A stretch of 64,000 bases of DNA from Enterococcus asini ATCC 700915 (GCF_000407365.1 NZ_ASVU01000001.1:434001-498000), one strand, 5' to 3'; positions 1-10,009 are shown, numbered from the stretch's first letter. The notes: a model not told the origin generated them from the sequence alone. Program-made: numbers and translations.

Positions 1-20
1 ATATTTTTCGTAGCGCCGAT

Positions 21-1069
21 TGTAAAATTAAGCTAGACAGTTGAAAAAAGCCATTTGTGCTACACTCAAAATAGTTCCGTCGAAAGAATTATAAGGAGTG
101 AGCACAAATGGCCTACACCCATCTTACACCAGACGAACTCGTATTGATAGAGTCTTATTTCCATATACACCAACCCGCTTCCAAAGTCGCGGGACTTCTA
201 AAACGCTCTCGACAAACGATCTACAATGTCTATCACGCATTGGAACAGGGAAAGAATGCGCTGGATTACTATAAACAATACAAGCAAAACAAATCCCGCT
301 GCGGCAGACGCCCCATTGTCTTGCCTGATGATCAAACAAGATACATTCAAAAGATGGTCAATCAAGGGTGGCCACCAGATGTGCTCATCGGTCGTGGCGA
401 GAAAATAATTGATTGCTCGGCGCGCACTTTGTATCGGAAGTTCAAAAACAATGAGTTCAATATTTTGGATTTGCCAATGAAAGGGAAGCGTAAACCCAAT
501 GGACACCAAGAGAAACGTGGTAAGCAAGCTTACAAAAGAACGATTCACGAAAGAAACGCCCGCTATCAGAATTTCGATGAAGAATTCGGTCACCTTGAAG
601 GTGACACAATTGTTGGAGTGAAGCACAAAAGTGCTGTGATTACGCTAGTGGAGCGCCTATCCAAAGCAATCATTACCTTAAAACCCGCTGGTAGACAGGC
701 AAAAGACATTGAACTTACATTGAATCATTGGTTTCAAACTTTTCCACCACACCTTTTCAAGACCATCACTTTTGATTGTGGCAAAGAGTTTTCCAACTGG
801 AAATCGATCAGCAATACTAATGATATCGAGATCTTTTTTGCTGATCCCGGAACTCCTTCCCAACGCGGGCTGAACGAACATTCAAACGGGTTGCTTCGTA
901 AAGATGGGCTTCCTAAGTCAATGGACTTCAGAGAAGTCCCCGAATCATTCATTCAGAGTGTCGCTTCTAAAAGAAACCATATTCCCAGAAAATCACTGCA
1001 TTACAAGACACCATTGGAAGTATTTTTGAGTCATGTGCGTCAGGACGATTTGTCTAGCTTAATTTGACA
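21..1069 (+). mobile_element. IS30-family insertion sequence, apparently complete
   Basis: The element is bounded by imperfect 19-bp terminal inverted repeats at 21-39 and 1051-1069, which match at 18 of 19 positions. It contains a single transposase gene whose stop codon lies inside the right repeat, as is common in compact IS30 elements. I could not identify a convincing short target duplication. Immediately to its right is the start of an IS256-family transposase read on the opposite strand, so this copy seems to have inserted into an older element. Confidence 0.85.
108..1067 (+). CDS. IS30-family transposase
   Basis: The 319-residue product is full length for the family. An N-terminal helix-turn-helix region (about residues 15-45, with SRQTIYNVY) should bind the terminal repeats. 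The C-terminal integrase core shows the DDE triad: Asp in HLEGDTIVG, Asp in ITFDCGKEF and Glu in GLNEHSNGLLRK. It would catalyse cut or copy transposition of the surrounding element. The start has a good RBS (AAGGAG about 8 bases before ATG). The frame is intact, so the element may be active. It is unrelated to the flanking genes. Confidence 0.93.
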   Translation: MAYTHLTPDELVLIESYFHIHQPASKVAGLLKRSRQTIYNVYHALEQGKNALDYYKQYKQNKSRCGRRPIVLPDDQTRYIQKMVNQGWPPDVLIGRGEKIIDCSARTLYRKFKNNEFNILDLPMKGKRKPNGHQEKRGKQAYKRTIHERNARYQNFDEEFGHLEGDTIVGVKHKSAVITLVERLSKAIITLKPAGRQAKDIELTLNHWFQTFPPHLFKTITFDCGKEFSNWKSISNTNDIEIFFADPGTPSQRGLNEHSNGLLRKDGLPKSMDFREVPESFIQSVASKRNHIPRKSLHYKTPLEVFLSHVRQDDLSSLI

Positions 1070-1207
1070 TTTGAGATAGTCTAAAAAAGCAGTTAGCTCT
1101 GCTTGTAGAAGTGAATTAATCGCTCGTTCTAAATGATCCCGAAATAATTCATCTAAATCGCCTTTATTGAGTAGTGTTTGCATAATTTCTGTAGTAAAAT
1201 TAGTCAT
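1070..1207 (-). pseudogene. IS256-family transposase, 5' fragment truncated by the IS30 element
   Basis: Reading leftwards from an ATG at 1207, with AGGAGG 8 bases upstream, the frame encodes MTNFTTEIMQTLLNKGDLDE and continues through ELFRDHLERAI to ELTAFLDY. That is the conserved N-terminus of IS256-type (mutator) transposases. The homology stops where the IS30 inverted repeat begins. The sequence from 1208 to about 1280 is probably the left end and leader of the same element. The remainder of the gene is not in the window, apart from possibly bases 1-20, which are too short to judge. The product cannot be functional. Confidence 0.75.
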
Positions 1208-1397
1208 GAGAAAGTCCTCCTATAAAATTTCGGTGTCGTAACTTTAATTTTACAGAATGGACTTTCTCTTTTTCTACCCTAAATTTCTATTTACACAAAA
1301 TATTTTACGCTATCCTACGGTACTTTTTTGCTTTTAAATCTACAAAAACTTTAGAACTAACTAGCACAAGTAGAATCATATTAAAAGTATTCAAAAC

Positions 1398-1452
1398 AAA
1401 AAAGTATGATTAAACATTGCAACTTACACAAGTTTAATCATACTTTTTTATT
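1398..1452 (-). terminator. Terminator downstream of upp
   Basis: Near-perfect arms around AAGTATGATTAAAC (1400-1414) and its complement (1432-1446) are flanked by A and T runs. It could act in both directions and lies just after the upp stop codon. Confidence 0.85.
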
Positions 1453-1476
1453 AATTAAATAAAAACAATAATTTTT

Positions 1477-2106
1477 CTATTTTGTTCCAAACAAGCGGTC
1501 GCCGGCATCCCCGAGACCTGGTTCGATATACCCGTGGTCATTTAGACGTTCGTCTAAAGCAGCGGTGTAAATATCAATGTCGGGATGAGCTTCTTGTAAA
1601 GCTTTAACCCCTTCTGGTGCCGCCACTAGACAGACAAATTTGATGTTTGATGCGCCCCGTTGTTTCAAAGAATCGATAGCCATAATCGCAGAACCCCCTG
1701 TAGCCAACATTGGATCGACTACAAACAACTGACGAGCAGCGATGTCTTCTGGCATTTTGAAGAAGTATTCGTGAGGTTCTAAGGTTTCTTCATCCCGAAA
1801 TAAGCCGATATGACCGACTTTTGCCGCCGGAATCAATTCTAAAATACCGTCTACCATGCCAATGCCGGCACGTAAAATCGGTACGATGGCAACTTTTTTA
1901 CCTGATAAAGTTTTTTGCACCGTTTTTTCGATTGGTGTTTCGATTTCGATATCTTCTAAAGGCATGTCCCGTGATACTTCATAAGCCATGAGCATGGCGA
2001 TTTCGTTGACCACCTCGCGAAAGACTTTCGTACCCGTATTTTTATCCCGGATAATGGTTAGTTTGTGTTGGATCAATGGATGATCAATGACTTGGAATTT
2101 TCCCAT
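1477..2106 (-). CDS. upp: Uracil phosphoribosyltransferase
   Basis: This cytosolic salvage enzyme converts uracil and PRPP to UMP. The 209-residue length is exactly typical. The PRPP-binding loop [12 protein letters not shown] (about 130-141) and the C-terminal uracil-binding segment [14 protein letters not shown] are intact. It has its own promoter (2133-2161) and terminator, so it is probably transcribed alone although it follows glyA and the ABC pair on the same strand. Start supported by AAGGAGCC upstream of ATG. Confidence 0.97.
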   Translation of the reverse strand: MGKFQVIDHPLIQHKLTIIRDKNTGTKVFREVVNEIAMLMAYEVSRDMPLEDIEIETPIEKTVQKTLSGKKVAIVPILRAGIGMVDGILELIPAAKVGHIGLFRDEETLEPHEYFFKMPEDIAARQLFVVDPMLATGGSAIMAIDSLKQRGASNIKFVCLVAAPEGVKALQEAHPDIDIYTAALDERLNDHGYIEPGLGDAGDRLFGTK

Positions 2107-2132
2107 GAGTAGGCTCCTTTAGTTTTTTCTAT

Positions 2133-2161
2133 ATTGTAATGCAAGATGGCCATTCCGACAA
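2133..2161 (-). promoter_or_regulatory. Promoter of upp
   Basis: On the minus strand, TTGTCG (2156-2161) and TACAAT (2133-2138) are separated by 17 bases and lie about 25 bases before the upp start. Read by eye. Confidence 0.6.
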
Positions 2162-2198
2162 CTCCCGGATAAAAAGCCGGAAAATTCTTTAACAGCTT

Positions 2199-3836
2199 CT
2201 AATTTTTCTGAGCTTTCTTGCCTAATGCAATCCGTCTGCGCCAATCCAAAGTATCCAATTTATTCCAAAACTGGGTCTTAAAATAAAGAATCACGCCAGT
2301 GCCAATCAGTAAAACGCCCCCGATTACCAAAGGATTCAAAGGCGCAAAGGCAAAGGCTCCGACTCCTAAAGCATAGACTGTAATCAAAATCGCCCCGATA
2401 AACATTCCTCCGAAAAGGGCAAAAGCAAATAATAAAGAGCCACCGCCCCGACCGAATAATTGAGTGACATTGGTCCAACTGGTTAGCAACAAGCGATAAT
2501 CCCGGGCAAAGAAGTACAGACTAAAGATCAGACTACCGAACAGTCCTCCCAAAAGCCCTGCGCCAATTAAAAGGGGCACCGGTACGATAACCAGCCCTAC
2601 TGCAATCACCATTAGGCTGACTAAGATTGCTTGAATCAACCAACCTAAAAGAAATTTTTGCTTTAAATAGGCTTTCTTTTCAATCGGTAGACTCGTAATA
2701 AACTCGTAGTTCGGTCCATCCAACGAAATCAAATTGGCCACAAAGGAATTTTGGTTCGTCATCAGGTACGCCAAGAAGATTCCGACAACAAAAGCCACTC
2801 CCACGTATTTCCCCGACAAACCTGTGAGCGTGCCCCGGAAATTAAAGCCCATGGATATCAGTAAAATTACCGGCATCAAAACTGAAGAAGAAAGAACTTG
2901 CATCAATAAATTAGGCTCTTTTAAAAGTTGGAGATTGTAACTACGCAACTGTTGATGCAAATTGCGATTGTGCTTACTCCTACGCCGAGTGACTTGATTG
3001 GCAGCAGTAATTTCGGTTAATTGCTCATACAACTTAGGCAAAAAGCCATTTTTAATCACCAAGGTCAACAGGACAAAGACCCCTAACAAAACCAGCCAGC
3101 CAAGGGCCCCTAAACCGGTTAGTGGTTGTTTTAGCGCCCAATAGGTCGGTAGAAAAATAGGCAAAGTGTTGCGGTCCGTCATTTGGGAAAAGTCGGTATC
3201 GTTCATGGAACCTTGGAGCAGCAAGACCCCTGCCACGGCGCCCACTGTGGAGAGTGTCATTAAGGCCGTAATGGCAACTTTTTTGTGTTGCTGAAAGACT
3301 TTCGTACGAGTTAAGCCTAGCACGATTAAAGCCCCCACAAACAACAGAGTTCCTGTCAGTAGTAAAAAGGCCAGAAAGCCGAGCAACAGAGCCAAGGGCC
3401 AGAAAATCTGCGACTGCAACCCTGTAAGGACAAACAAAGCTAACAAAGGCAAACAATAGGGGACTACATTTAGCATCACTACCAAAATCTTCGAGGTGAA
3501 AATCTCTCCTTGAGTAAAGGGTAGTGGCAAGTATGCCGGTAAGTCCCGGCTTTCAAAGAAGATATTGTAAATCACCGAAATCCCCTGGGCAATCGCCAAA
3601 ATCGCAAACAGCCCTAGATACATGGTGAAAAAACCAGGCATCTTGCTAAAATTCACCGTAGCCATCATGCCCCCGTACAAAACTAGAAAAAGGACTGCCA
3701 CTAAGAGAAATTGACCAATCAAGTAGCGATTCATTTTTTTCTGGCTGTAGCCTTTTTTACGGGCTTTATCCGTCATTTGCGGGGAAGCGTAACGTAGGGA
3801 TACGGACACCAACTGCCAGAGCTTTGTTTTATTCAT
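2199..3836 (-). CDS. ABC-2-type transporter membrane protein
   Basis: A 545-residue, very hydrophobic protein with about a dozen predicted membrane segments (for example LIGQFLLVAVLFLVLYGG near the N-terminus and LLFAFALFGGMFIGAILI near the C-terminus). It overlaps by 8 bases the end of the upstream ATPase gene, so the two are co-translated and presumably form one exporter. The start is backed by GGAGGG before ATG. The substrate cannot be told; the pairing of a large permease with a short single-domain ATPase resembles ABC-2 exporters of peptides, drugs or envelope components. Confidence 0.8.
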   Translation of the reverse strand: MNKTKLWQLVSVSLRYASPQMTDKARKKGYSQKKMNRYLIGQFLLVAVLFLVLYGGMMATVNFSKMPGFFTMYLGLFAILAIAQGISVIYNIFFESRDLPAYLPLPFTQGEIFTSKILVVMLNVVPYCLPLLALFVLTGLQSQIFWPLALLLGFLAFLLLTGTLLFVGALIVLGLTRTKVFQQHKKVAITALMTLSTVGAVAGVLLLQGSMNDTDFSQMTDRNTLPIFLPTYWALKQPLTGLGALGWLVLLGVFVLLTLVIKNGFLPKLYEQLTEITAANQVTRRRSKHNRNLHQQLRSYNLQLLKEPNLLMQVLSSSVLMPVILLISMGFNFRGTLTGLSGKYVGVAFVVGIFLAYLMTNQNSFVANLISLDGPNYEFITSLPIEKKAYLKQKFLLGWLIQAILVSLMVIAVGLVIVPVPLLIGAGLLGGLFGSLIFSLYFFARDYRLLLTSWTNVTQLFGRGGGSLLFAFALFGGMFIGAILITVYALGVGAFAFAPLNPLVIGGVLLIGTGVILYFKTQFWNKLDTLDWRRRIALGKKAQKN

Positions 3837-4593
3837 GACCCGATCCCTCCAAGTCGCTAACCACCTGAGCGTCTGTCTTACGGCCGGCCATTTTCAAGTA
3901 AATGGACTCTAGAGACTCCCCTGGAGATGCCGCCAATAAATCGTCCATGGTACCGTTATAAATCAGTTCCCCGGCTTTTAAAATAGCTACTTCATCACAC
4001 AGCTGTTGGGCCGTATCTAGCACGTGAGTGGAAAAAATCACCGTCTTGCCTCTTGCTGCATGTTTTTTCATCATTTCCTTTAAGTCAAAGGAAGCTTGGG
4101 GATCAAGGCCAGTCATGGGCTCATCTAAAACCCAAATATCCGGATCGGGCAAGAGGGCCCCGATTAAAATCGCTTTTTGCCGCATCCCGTGGGAAAAACT
4201 GCTTAACGTTTCTTCTTGATGACTTAGCATGTCAAACAATGTCCCTAGCTCTTCTAACCGACGATTTTTGTCTTCTTGGCTCATCTCATACGCCGCCGCC
4301 AACAAGTCCCAATACTCCCCGGCAGTTAAGGCTAAAAACATATCCGGCGTATCCGGCACGTAGCCGATGCTTTTTTTGATAGCAAAACGATTTTCCGTCA
4401 AGGGTAGCCCTTCCACTGTAATCGAACCACTCGTCGGCTCAATCACACTGACCAGACTTTTAATCGTCGTGGATTTACCGGCCCCATTATGACCTAAAAA
4501 GCCAAAAATTTCTCCGGTTTTAATGGTCAAATTCAGATCATTTAGCGCTGTTTTATTCCCGTATTTTTTTGTCAGATGTTGAAACTCAATCAT
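3829..4593 (-). CDS. ABC transporter ATP-binding protein
   Basis: A single nucleotide-binding domain of 254 residues. It shows Walker A GHNGAGKST, a signature helix around FSHGMRQKA (C-motif SHGMRQ), Walker B IWVLDEP and the switch histidine in STHVLD. It powers the permease encoded directly downstream (8-base overlap). I place the start at ATG 4593 (MIEFQHL), where homologues begin and a GGGGGAAG SD precedes; a longer in-frame start at 4665 would run through the upstream glyA terminator and is unlikely. Confidence 0.9.
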   Translation of the reverse strand: MIEFQHLTKKYGNKTALNDLNLTIKTGEIFGFLGHNGAGKSTTIKSLVSVIEPTSGSITVEGLPLTENRFAIKKSIGYVPDTPDMFLALTAGEYWDLLAAAYEMSQEDKNRRLEELGTLFDMLSHQEETLSSFSHGMRQKAILIGALLPDPDIWVLDEPMTGLDPQASFDLKEMMKKHAARGKTVIFSTHVLDTAQQLCDEVAILKAGELIYNGTMDDLLAASPGESLESIYLKMAGRKTDAQVVSDLEGSGHE

Positions 4594-4654
4594 TGCTACT
4601 TCCCCCTTTTTCATAAACCCTTTTCGCTTTATACCAACTGTTCTTTTCCTAGCA

Positions 4655-4683
4655 AAAAAGCCCACGAAACGTGAGCTTTTCTC
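4655..4683 (-). terminator. Terminator of glyA
   Basis: Read on the minus strand, a stem AGCTCACG/CGTGGGCT with a 3-base loop is followed by six T. It separates glyA from the ABC pair. Confidence 0.8.
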
Positions 4684-4687
4684 TTAT

Positions 4688-4741
4688 GCTATAGTGTACT
4701 CCAATTCAAAATAATCGTCTATCCCTTGGAGTATAACTATT
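4688..4741 (-). repeat. Imperfect inverted repeat between glyA and its terminator
   Basis: Arms at about 4688-4701 and 4728-4741 share the core TACTCCAA and its complement, about 26 bases apart. It lies in the 3' untranslated part of glyA and upstream of the ABC genes. It could be an operator for the ABC pair or an RNA hairpin; I see no convincing promoter to decide. Confidence 0.35.
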
Positions 4742-4743
4742 TT

Positions 4744-5988
4744 TTATAATTCAGGATACAGCGGATATTTGTCCACTAAGGCTTTTACCCCTTGCACTAC
4801 TTCTGCTAAGCTTGCTTCATTTTCATGTTCTCGCAATGCTTTAACCACCAGTTTTGCCACTTCCACCGCATCATCTTCGGTAAAGCCACGACTGGTAATC
4901 GCCGGTGTCCCAATACGAATGCCACTGGTTTTAAAAGGACTCAAGGTTTCAAAAGGAATCGAATTCTTATTCGCCGTGATATTAACGGAGTCGAGAATCG
5001 CTTCTGCTTCTTTCCCATTTAACTCAAAACCGCGCACGTCAATCAACAACAAATGGTTGTCCGTTGCCCCTGATACAAGTCGCGCTTCCGGTGCTTGATT
5101 GAAGACTCTGGCCATAGCCTGAGCGTTCTGGATCACATTTTCAGCGTATTCTTTAAAGCTTGGATCCAAAGCTTCCTTAAAGCTGACAGCTTTGGCCGCA
5201 ATTACATGCTCCAAAGGTCCCCCTTGAATACCTGGGAAGACAGCGGAATTAATCTTTTTCGCCAAGTCTTCATCATTGGTCAAAACCATGCCCCCACGAG
5301 GTCCTCGCAAAGTTTTGTGAGTAGTGGTGGTCGTGATATCTGCGTATGGTACCGGAGACGGATGCAAGCCGGCTGCCACTAGCCCGGCAATATGAGCCAT
5401 ATCTACCATTAACTTAGCCCCTACTTCATCGGCAATTTCACGGAATTTCGCGAAATCAATCGTCCGAGAATAGGCACTAGCTCCAGCAACGATTAGTTTT
5501 GGTTGGTGCTTACGAGCCAAGATCCGCACCACATTGTAGTCGATCACTTCGGTAGCAGGATCCACTCCATAGCTGACAAAGTTATAGGTTTTTCCGGAGA
5601 AGTTCACCGGTGAACCATGGGTCAAATGTCCCCCAGCCGACAAATCCATCCCCAAAACCGTATCGCCGGCTTCAATCAATGCTAGGTACGCCGCGGTATT
5701 GGCTTGGGAGCCGGAATGTGGCTGTACATTGACATACTTTGCGCCAAATAATTCCTTGGCCCGATCGATGGCTAGATTTTCGACGATATCGATAAATTCA
5801 CAGCCACCATAATAGCGGCGCCCGGGATAGCCTTCTGCATATTTGTTGGTCAACACACTGCCTTGCGCAGCCATGACCCCTTCTGAAACGATGTTTTCGG
5901 AGGCAATCAGCTCCAAGTTATTGCGTTGGCGGTTTAACTCTTGATCCACAGCTTGCCACAAATCTGGATCGAAATCACGGTAAGTCAT
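4744..5988 (-). CDS. glyA: Serine hydroxymethyltransferase
   Basis: This PLP enzyme interconverts serine and tetrahydrofolate with glycine and 5,10-methylene-THF, the main one-carbon source. The PLP lysine lies in [15 protein letters not shown], and glycine-rich and C-terminal motifs are intact. I choose ATG 5988 ([11 protein letters not shown]), giving 414 residues, because homologues start there and GAAGGGG precedes it. The longer frame from 6024 adds a segment that overlaps the likely promoter region. The order prfA-prmC-ywlC-glyA is common in Bacilli. Confidence 0.96.
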   Translation of the reverse strand: MTYRDFDPDLWQAVDQELNRQRNNLELIASENIVSEGVMAAQGSVLTNKYAEGYPGRRYYGGCEFIDIVENLAIDRAKELFGAKYVNVQPHSGSQANTAAYLALIEAGDTVLGMDLSAGGHLTHGSPVNFSGKTYNFVSYGVDPATEVIDYNVVRILARKHQPKLIVAGASAYSRTIDFAKFREIADEVGAKLMVDMAHIAGLVAAGLHPSPVPYADITTTTTHKTLRGPRGGMVLTNDEDLAKKINSAVFPGIQGGPLEHVIAAKAVSFKEALDPSFKEYAENVIQNAQAMARVFNQAPEARLVSGATDNHLLLIDVRGFELNGKEAEAILDSVNITANKNSIPFETLSPFKTSGIRIGTPAITSRGFTEDDAVEVAKLVVKALREHENEASLAEVVQGVKALVDKYPLYPEL

Positions 5989-6123
5989 GCAAAAAAACAC
6001 CCCTTCTACTTTGGTTACAGGCATTGTAACACAAAAGCGAAAAAGTGTTTAAAGAAATATTCGCATAATTATGACTTTTCAGCCACAAATAACGGCGACC
6101 TGAAAGCTCGATTCAAGTCTGGC

Positions 6124-7158
6124 TTACTGCTCTCCCGTTTCAAAAAAACGTCCATTAGCAGCTTTGCTCAGACGATTCATATAGGCCGTGCCCAGGCCTT
6201 CATCAGGGAACGTCTCTACTAAGATGACGTCTAATGCCAAAAGAGGTTCATCCAAAGCTCGCAAACCGGCAAATAAACTCTTGGAGGCGGCCTCCACTGT
6301 GTCTTTGGCATACATAAAGACCGCCGCCGTGTCATAGCGCATGGTTTCAGAAACCGCTGGCCCCGCGATTACTCCCGCCCGTTTTTGCTTTTCTTGGACC
6401 CATTTTAAAGCAGTCGACCAATCTTGCGGTTTTACCATGAGGACTTCCGTATCCGGGGCATAGTGCTTGTACTTCATCCCCGGAGCTTTGGGGACCTCTG
6501 TGGCCGATACCAGATGACCATCCAAAAGAACCGGACTGTCCAATAATGCTTCTAACTCTTCTTGGGTCACCGCTCCCGGACGCAAGATCATCGGCGGTTT
6601 TGTAGGATCACTTAAATCTAAAACCGTAGATTCAACACCGATTTTGGTAGCTCCCCCATCTAAGATTCCATTGATTTTTCCAGCCAAATCATGATAGACA
6701 TGATCCGCTGTCGTAGGACTTGGTTTACCGGAAGTATTGGCACTCGGTCCTACTAGTGGCACGCCGGCTGCTTCGATTAAAGCTAGAGTCAAGGCCTGAT
6801 CTGGCATGCGAAATGCCGCTGTGGATAACCCTCCTGTAACTTCTTGTGGGAGACTGTCCTTTTTAATGGAAAAGATCAAGGTTAAGGGCCCTGGCCAGTA
6901 GTTTGCCACGATTTTTTCCGTTAATGGATGAAAGTTGTCCACATACGCTTTGACCTGGTCAAAGTTCGCCACGTGAACGATTAACGGATTGTCCGAGGGG
7001 CGTCCTTTGGCAGCGTAGACCGACTTCACCGCAGCAGGTAAAAGCGCATTGGCCCCTAGCCCATAGACGGTTTCAGTAGGAAATGCCACCAAGCCGCCGT
7101 TTTTCACCACGGCCGCTGCTTCTTTGATTTGGTTGCCTTCGTATAAAATTGTTTCCAC
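6124..7158 (-). CDS. ywlC: L-threonylcarbamoyladenylate synthase (Sua5/YwlC)
   Basis: It makes threonylcarbamoyl-AMP from threonine, bicarbonate and ATP, the first step of the universal t6A37 modification of ANN-decoding tRNAs. The N-terminal YrdC domain (about 10-200) has FPTETVYGLG and the KGRPSDNPL loop. The linker KYKHYAP and a C-terminal Sua5 domain (about 235-340) are present. The start is GTG at 7158 with a poor SD. That GTG is itself part of a DnaA-box-like sequence at the edge of the cluster upstream, so DnaA may control this gene. Confidence 0.94.
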   Translation of the reverse strand: METILYEGNQIKEAAAVVKNGGLVAFPTETVYGLGANALLPAAVKSVYAAKGRPSDNPLIVHVANFDQVKAYVDNFHPLTEKIVANYWPGPLTLIFSIKKDSLPQEVTGGLSTAAFRMPDQALTLALIEAAGVPLVGPSANTSGKPSPTTADHVYHDLAGKINGILDGGATKIGVESTVLDLSDPTKPPMILRPGAVTQEELEALLDSPVLLDGHLVSATEVPKAPGMKYKHYAPDTEVLMVKPQDWSTALKWVQEKQKRAGVIAGPAVSETMRYDTAAVFMYAKDTVEAASKSLFAGLRALDEPLLALDVILVETFPDEGLGTAYMNRLSKAANGRFFETGEQ

Positions 7159-7344
7159 AGTTTATACACATCCCTTTTTTGAAAAATCACCACGTTATCA
7201 ACAATTTCCGGTTAGTTATGCACATTTTGTGGATAACTCCTTTGTCAAGTGTGGAAAAGCATGTTGATAAGTGTTTTCTTGTGGAACACCTTGCCAGAAC
7301 TAGCCTGGCTTTTGTGAAACAAAATAAAAAAGTTTTTATCCACA
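7151..7344. promoter_or_regulatory. DnaA-box cluster upstream of ywlC
   Basis: In 194 bases I read four exact matches to TTATNCACA: 7162-7170 (+), 7216-7224 (+), 7228-7236 (-) and 7336-7344 (+). Two of these are the strong TTATCCACA form. One-mismatch sites lie at 7195-7203 (+), 7250-7258 (-) and 7262-7270 (-). Weaker sites lie at 7151-7159 (+, over the ywlC start) and 7280-7288 (-). No gene is encoded in the interval. This density is characteristic of DnaA-binding clusters. Confidence 0.85.
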
Positions 7345-7370
7345 ACCGGAGGATAACTCTCGGCTGAAGA

Positions 7371-8210
7371 TTAAAAGACGTGAACGATCCGGTCTTGCCC
7401 GGCTAAGTCTTTTAAAATTGCAACTTCTTTTTCTGGAAATGCTTCTTGAAACATCTCTTGAACGGCTTTTCCTTGGGCAAAGCCGATTTCCAAGAACACT
7501 TGCCCGTCTTTTGTCAGCCGCGCTGGAGCTTGTTGAGCTAATTTTCGATAGATGGCAAGTCCCTCATCCTCAGCAAAAAGAGCGGTTTTAGGTTCGTAGC
7601 GTCGGACGCTTTCATCCATTAAGTCCCACTCTGCAACACTGATATAAGGCGGATTGGACAAGAGTAAATCGACATCACCTGGGGGCAGTGCCTCTAAGGT
7701 ATCCCCTTGATAAAAAGCGACCTGAGTACCTAGTAATTCGGCATTTTCCTTGGCCACAGCTAGTGCCTCTTGGGACAAATCCGTCAACGCCACCTGCCAC
7801 TGAGGCCGGGCTAATTTCACCGACAGACCGATTGCGCCCGTTCCCGTGCCGATATCGGCTACCCGAACAGATTGGTCTGGTGGAAAACTATCAATAGCCG
7901 CCATAACCAGTTCTTCCGTTTCCGGTCGAGGAATCAAAGTCGCTTCCGTAACTTTGAAACGATGGCCGCAAAATTCCTCATACCCTAACAAGTACTGCGC
8001 CGGACGAAAAGCCAATAACGCCTCTAAGTCCGCCGCCAATTGCGCTTGATCTGCCGGAGGGATTTCCTCGGAAAAATGTAGCAGCCATTGGGTGGTGTCC
8101 CATTGTTTGCGCCGCAAGAAAACATAAAGCATGCTTTCCGGTTCCAGTCCTTTTGCACCTAGCAAAGAAGAAGCCCTTTGAAGAGCTTCTCGGTAGCTGA
8201 TTTTAGCCAT
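7371..8210 (-). CDS. prmC: Peptide chain release factor N5-glutamine methyltransferase
   Basis: A SAM-dependent enzyme that methylates the glutamine of the GGQ motif in release factors RF1 and RF2. The 279-residue protein has an N-terminal helical substrate domain, the SAM-binding motif [14 protein letters not shown] (about 118-131) and the catalytic NPPY motif in [10 protein letters not shown]. Its start overlaps the end of prfA, its substrate gene, by 8 bases, so the two are translationally coupled. Confidence 0.96.
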   Translation of the reverse strand: MAKISYREALQRASSLLGAKGLEPESMLYVFLRRKQWDTTQWLLHFSEEIPPADQAQLAADLEALLAFRPAQYLLGYEEFCGHRFKVTEATLIPRPETEELVMAAIDSFPPDQSVRVADIGTGTGAIGLSVKLARPQWQVALTDLSQEALAVAKENAELLGTQVAFYQGDTLEALPPGDVDLLLSNPPYISVAEWDLMDESVRRYEPKTALFAEDEGLAIYRKLAQQAPARLTKDGQVFLEIGFAQGKAVQEMFQEAFPEKEVAILKDLAGQDRIVHVF

Positions 8211-9276
8211 TTTGCATCTCTGCCAATTTCTCGGTTTGATCGTAAATCACCAAAGCATCGATGATTTCGTCTAATTTGCCGGCTAAAATTTGATCCAATT
8301 TTTGAATGGTTAAGCCGATACGGTGATCCGTAACCCGGTTTTGCGGGAAATTGTACGTGCGAATCCGTTCAGAACGATCCCCGGTCCCCACAGCGGATTT
8401 CCGGTTGGCATCGTACTCACTTTGCGCCGCTTGACTAATGTGATCGTAGACCCGAGCCCGTAAGACCTTCATGGCTTTTTCCCGGTTTTTCAACTGGGAA
8501 CGCTCGTCTTGCATGGCTACCACGATTCCTGTTGGTAAGTGAGTCAAACGAACAGCGGACGCCGTCTTATTGACGTGCTGGCCACCCGCACCAGACGCGT
8601 GGTAAATATCCGTCCGAATGTCTTTGTCCTCGATTTCGATTTCCACTTCTTCGGCTTCCGGCATTACCACCACCGTTGCCGTCGAAGTGTGAATCCGTCC
8701 TTGTGATTCCGTAGACGGTACTCGTTGCACCCGGTGTGCCCCAGATTCGTATTTTAATTTCGAGAAGACATTGTCCCCTGTAATCATCATGATGACTTCT
8801 TTAAAACCGCCGATACCGGTAACATTGGATTCCAAGACTTCCGTTTTCCAGCCTTGAGATTCTGCGTATTTTTGGTACATATTAAAGAGATCGCCAGCAA
8901 ATAAGGCCGCTTCATCGCCCCCGGCCGCCCCGCGGATTTCCATAATGATGTTTTTGTCATCGTTCGGGTCTTTAGGTAAAAGTAAGATTTTGATTTGTTC
9001 TTCTAGTTCTTCTTTTTCTTTTTTCGATTCCGCTAGCTCTTCTTTGGCTAACTCCGCCATTTCAGGATCGAGATTTTCCGACAGCATTTCTTCTGCGTCT
9101 GCGATACTTTGCACCGTTTTTTTGTAACGTCGGTAAACAGCCACGGTTTCTCTCGTATTCGCTTCTTCCTTGGTCAATTCCATTAAACGCTTGGTGTCTG
9201 CGATGACTTCCGGGTCACTGAGCAATTCTCCTAGTTCTTCATAGCGGTCTTCAATAGATTGTAATTGATCGTACAT
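8203..9276 (-). CDS. prfA: Peptide chain release factor 1
   Basis: RF1 recognises UAA and UAG and triggers peptide release. The 357-residue product has the GGQ motif in [11 protein letters not shown] and the anticodon-like PxT tripeptide as PST in [11 protein letters not shown] use ATG 9276 (MYDQLQSI), preceded by AAAGGAGT; the longer frame to 9303 has no SD. It is followed by prmC, which modifies its GGQ glutamine, and preceded by tdk on the same strand, giving a probable tdk-prfA-prmC transcript. Confidence 0.97.
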   Translation of the reverse strand: MYDQLQSIEDRYEELGELLSDPEVIADTKRLMELTKEEANTRETVAVYRRYKKTVQSIADAEEMLSENLDPEMAELAKEELAESKKEKEELEEQIKILLLPKDPNDDKNIIMEIRGAAGGDEAALFAGDLFNMYQKYAESQGWKTEVLESNVTGIGGFKEVIMMITGDNVFSKLKYESGAHRVQRVPSTESQGRIHTSTATVVVMPEAEEVEIEIEDKDIRTDIYHASGAGGQHVNKTASAVRLTHLPTGIVVAMQDERSQLKNREKAMKVLRARVYDHISQAAQSEYDANRKSAVGTGDRSERIRTYNFPQNRVTDHRIGLTIQKLDQILAGKLDEIIDALVIYDQTEKLAEMQNG

Positions 9277-9317
9277 GAGTACTCCTTTCGTGAATCGGCG
9301 CAAGGCCGTTTGGGTTC

Positions 9318-9887
9318 TTAGATTTCAGGGTGAAAATAATGGTACCGGCAAACAGGATAGTATGCTTCATTACCACCGATTTGGACTTGATCCCCTTCGT
9401 AAACCGGTTTGCCATCTAGGTAGTGCAAATTCATACTGGCTTTTTTGTGGCAGAACCAACAGATGGTTTTCATCTCCTCGATTTTGTCCGCATAAAGCAA
9501 TAAGTACTTCGAGCCTTCAAACATTTCATTACGAAAATCATTTTTCAAACCAAAGGCCATCACCGGAATCTGCAGCTCATCCACGATCCGTGTGAAAGCC
9601 AAAACGTGTTCCTTGGTCAAAAACTGCGCTTCGTCGATTAAAACACAGTAAGGTGCCGGTGACATTTTTTCAATCACCGCGAACACATCGGTTTCTTCAA
9701 AAATCGGCAATGCCTCCCGTTCCAGGCCAATCCGACTGGAAACCCGACCTTGTCCAGAGCGTGTATCCAAAGCGCTGGTCATGATCACCACGGGCTTGTC
9801 TTGCTCCTCGTAATTGTGGGCTACTTTCAAGATTTCAATGGTCTTGCCACTGTTCATCGCCCCATACTTAAAAAACAATTGTGCCAT
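9318..9887 (-). CDS. tdk: Thymidine kinase
   Basis: A type II thymidine kinase (thymidine to dTMP, salvage). The P-loop is YGAMNSGKT (8-16), the substrate lid is followed by VLIDEAQFL, and a structural zinc site is formed by CWFC and CRYHYFH. The 189-residue length is typical. It is the first gene of the prfA-prmC block; a TATAAT sequence lies upstream at about 9915. Confidence 0.96.
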   Translation of the reverse strand: MAQLFFKYGAMNSGKTIEILKVAHNYEEQDKPVVIMTSALDTRSGQGRVSSRIGLEREALPIFEETDVFAVIEKMSPAPYCVLIDEAQFLTKEHVLAFTRIVDELQIPVMAFGLKNDFRNEMFEGSKYLLLYADKIEEMKTICWFCHKKASMNLHYLDGKPVYEGDQVQIGGNEAYYPVCRYHYFHPEI

Positions 9888-10009
9888 GCCAATCCCCCTA
9901 TTTCTTCTGTTAGCATTATAGCTGAAACTCGGCTTTTTTTATAGTCGCAAAGAACTTCTTGGCATTTTCTTTTGAAATCTAGATCCAGCGCCCCTTTCCT
10001 TAAGGCTTC

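Noticed and set aside
970-985. Ten-base match (AAGAAACCAT) between the IS30 transposase gene and the candidate guide
   Set aside because: Within a coding region, no supporting flanking motif, and chance matches of this length are plausible in 64 kb.
7151-7344. DnaA-box cluster as the chromosome origin
   Set aside because: dnaA, dnaN and the usual origin neighbours are absent and there is no clear DUE; better seen as a non-origin DnaA site.
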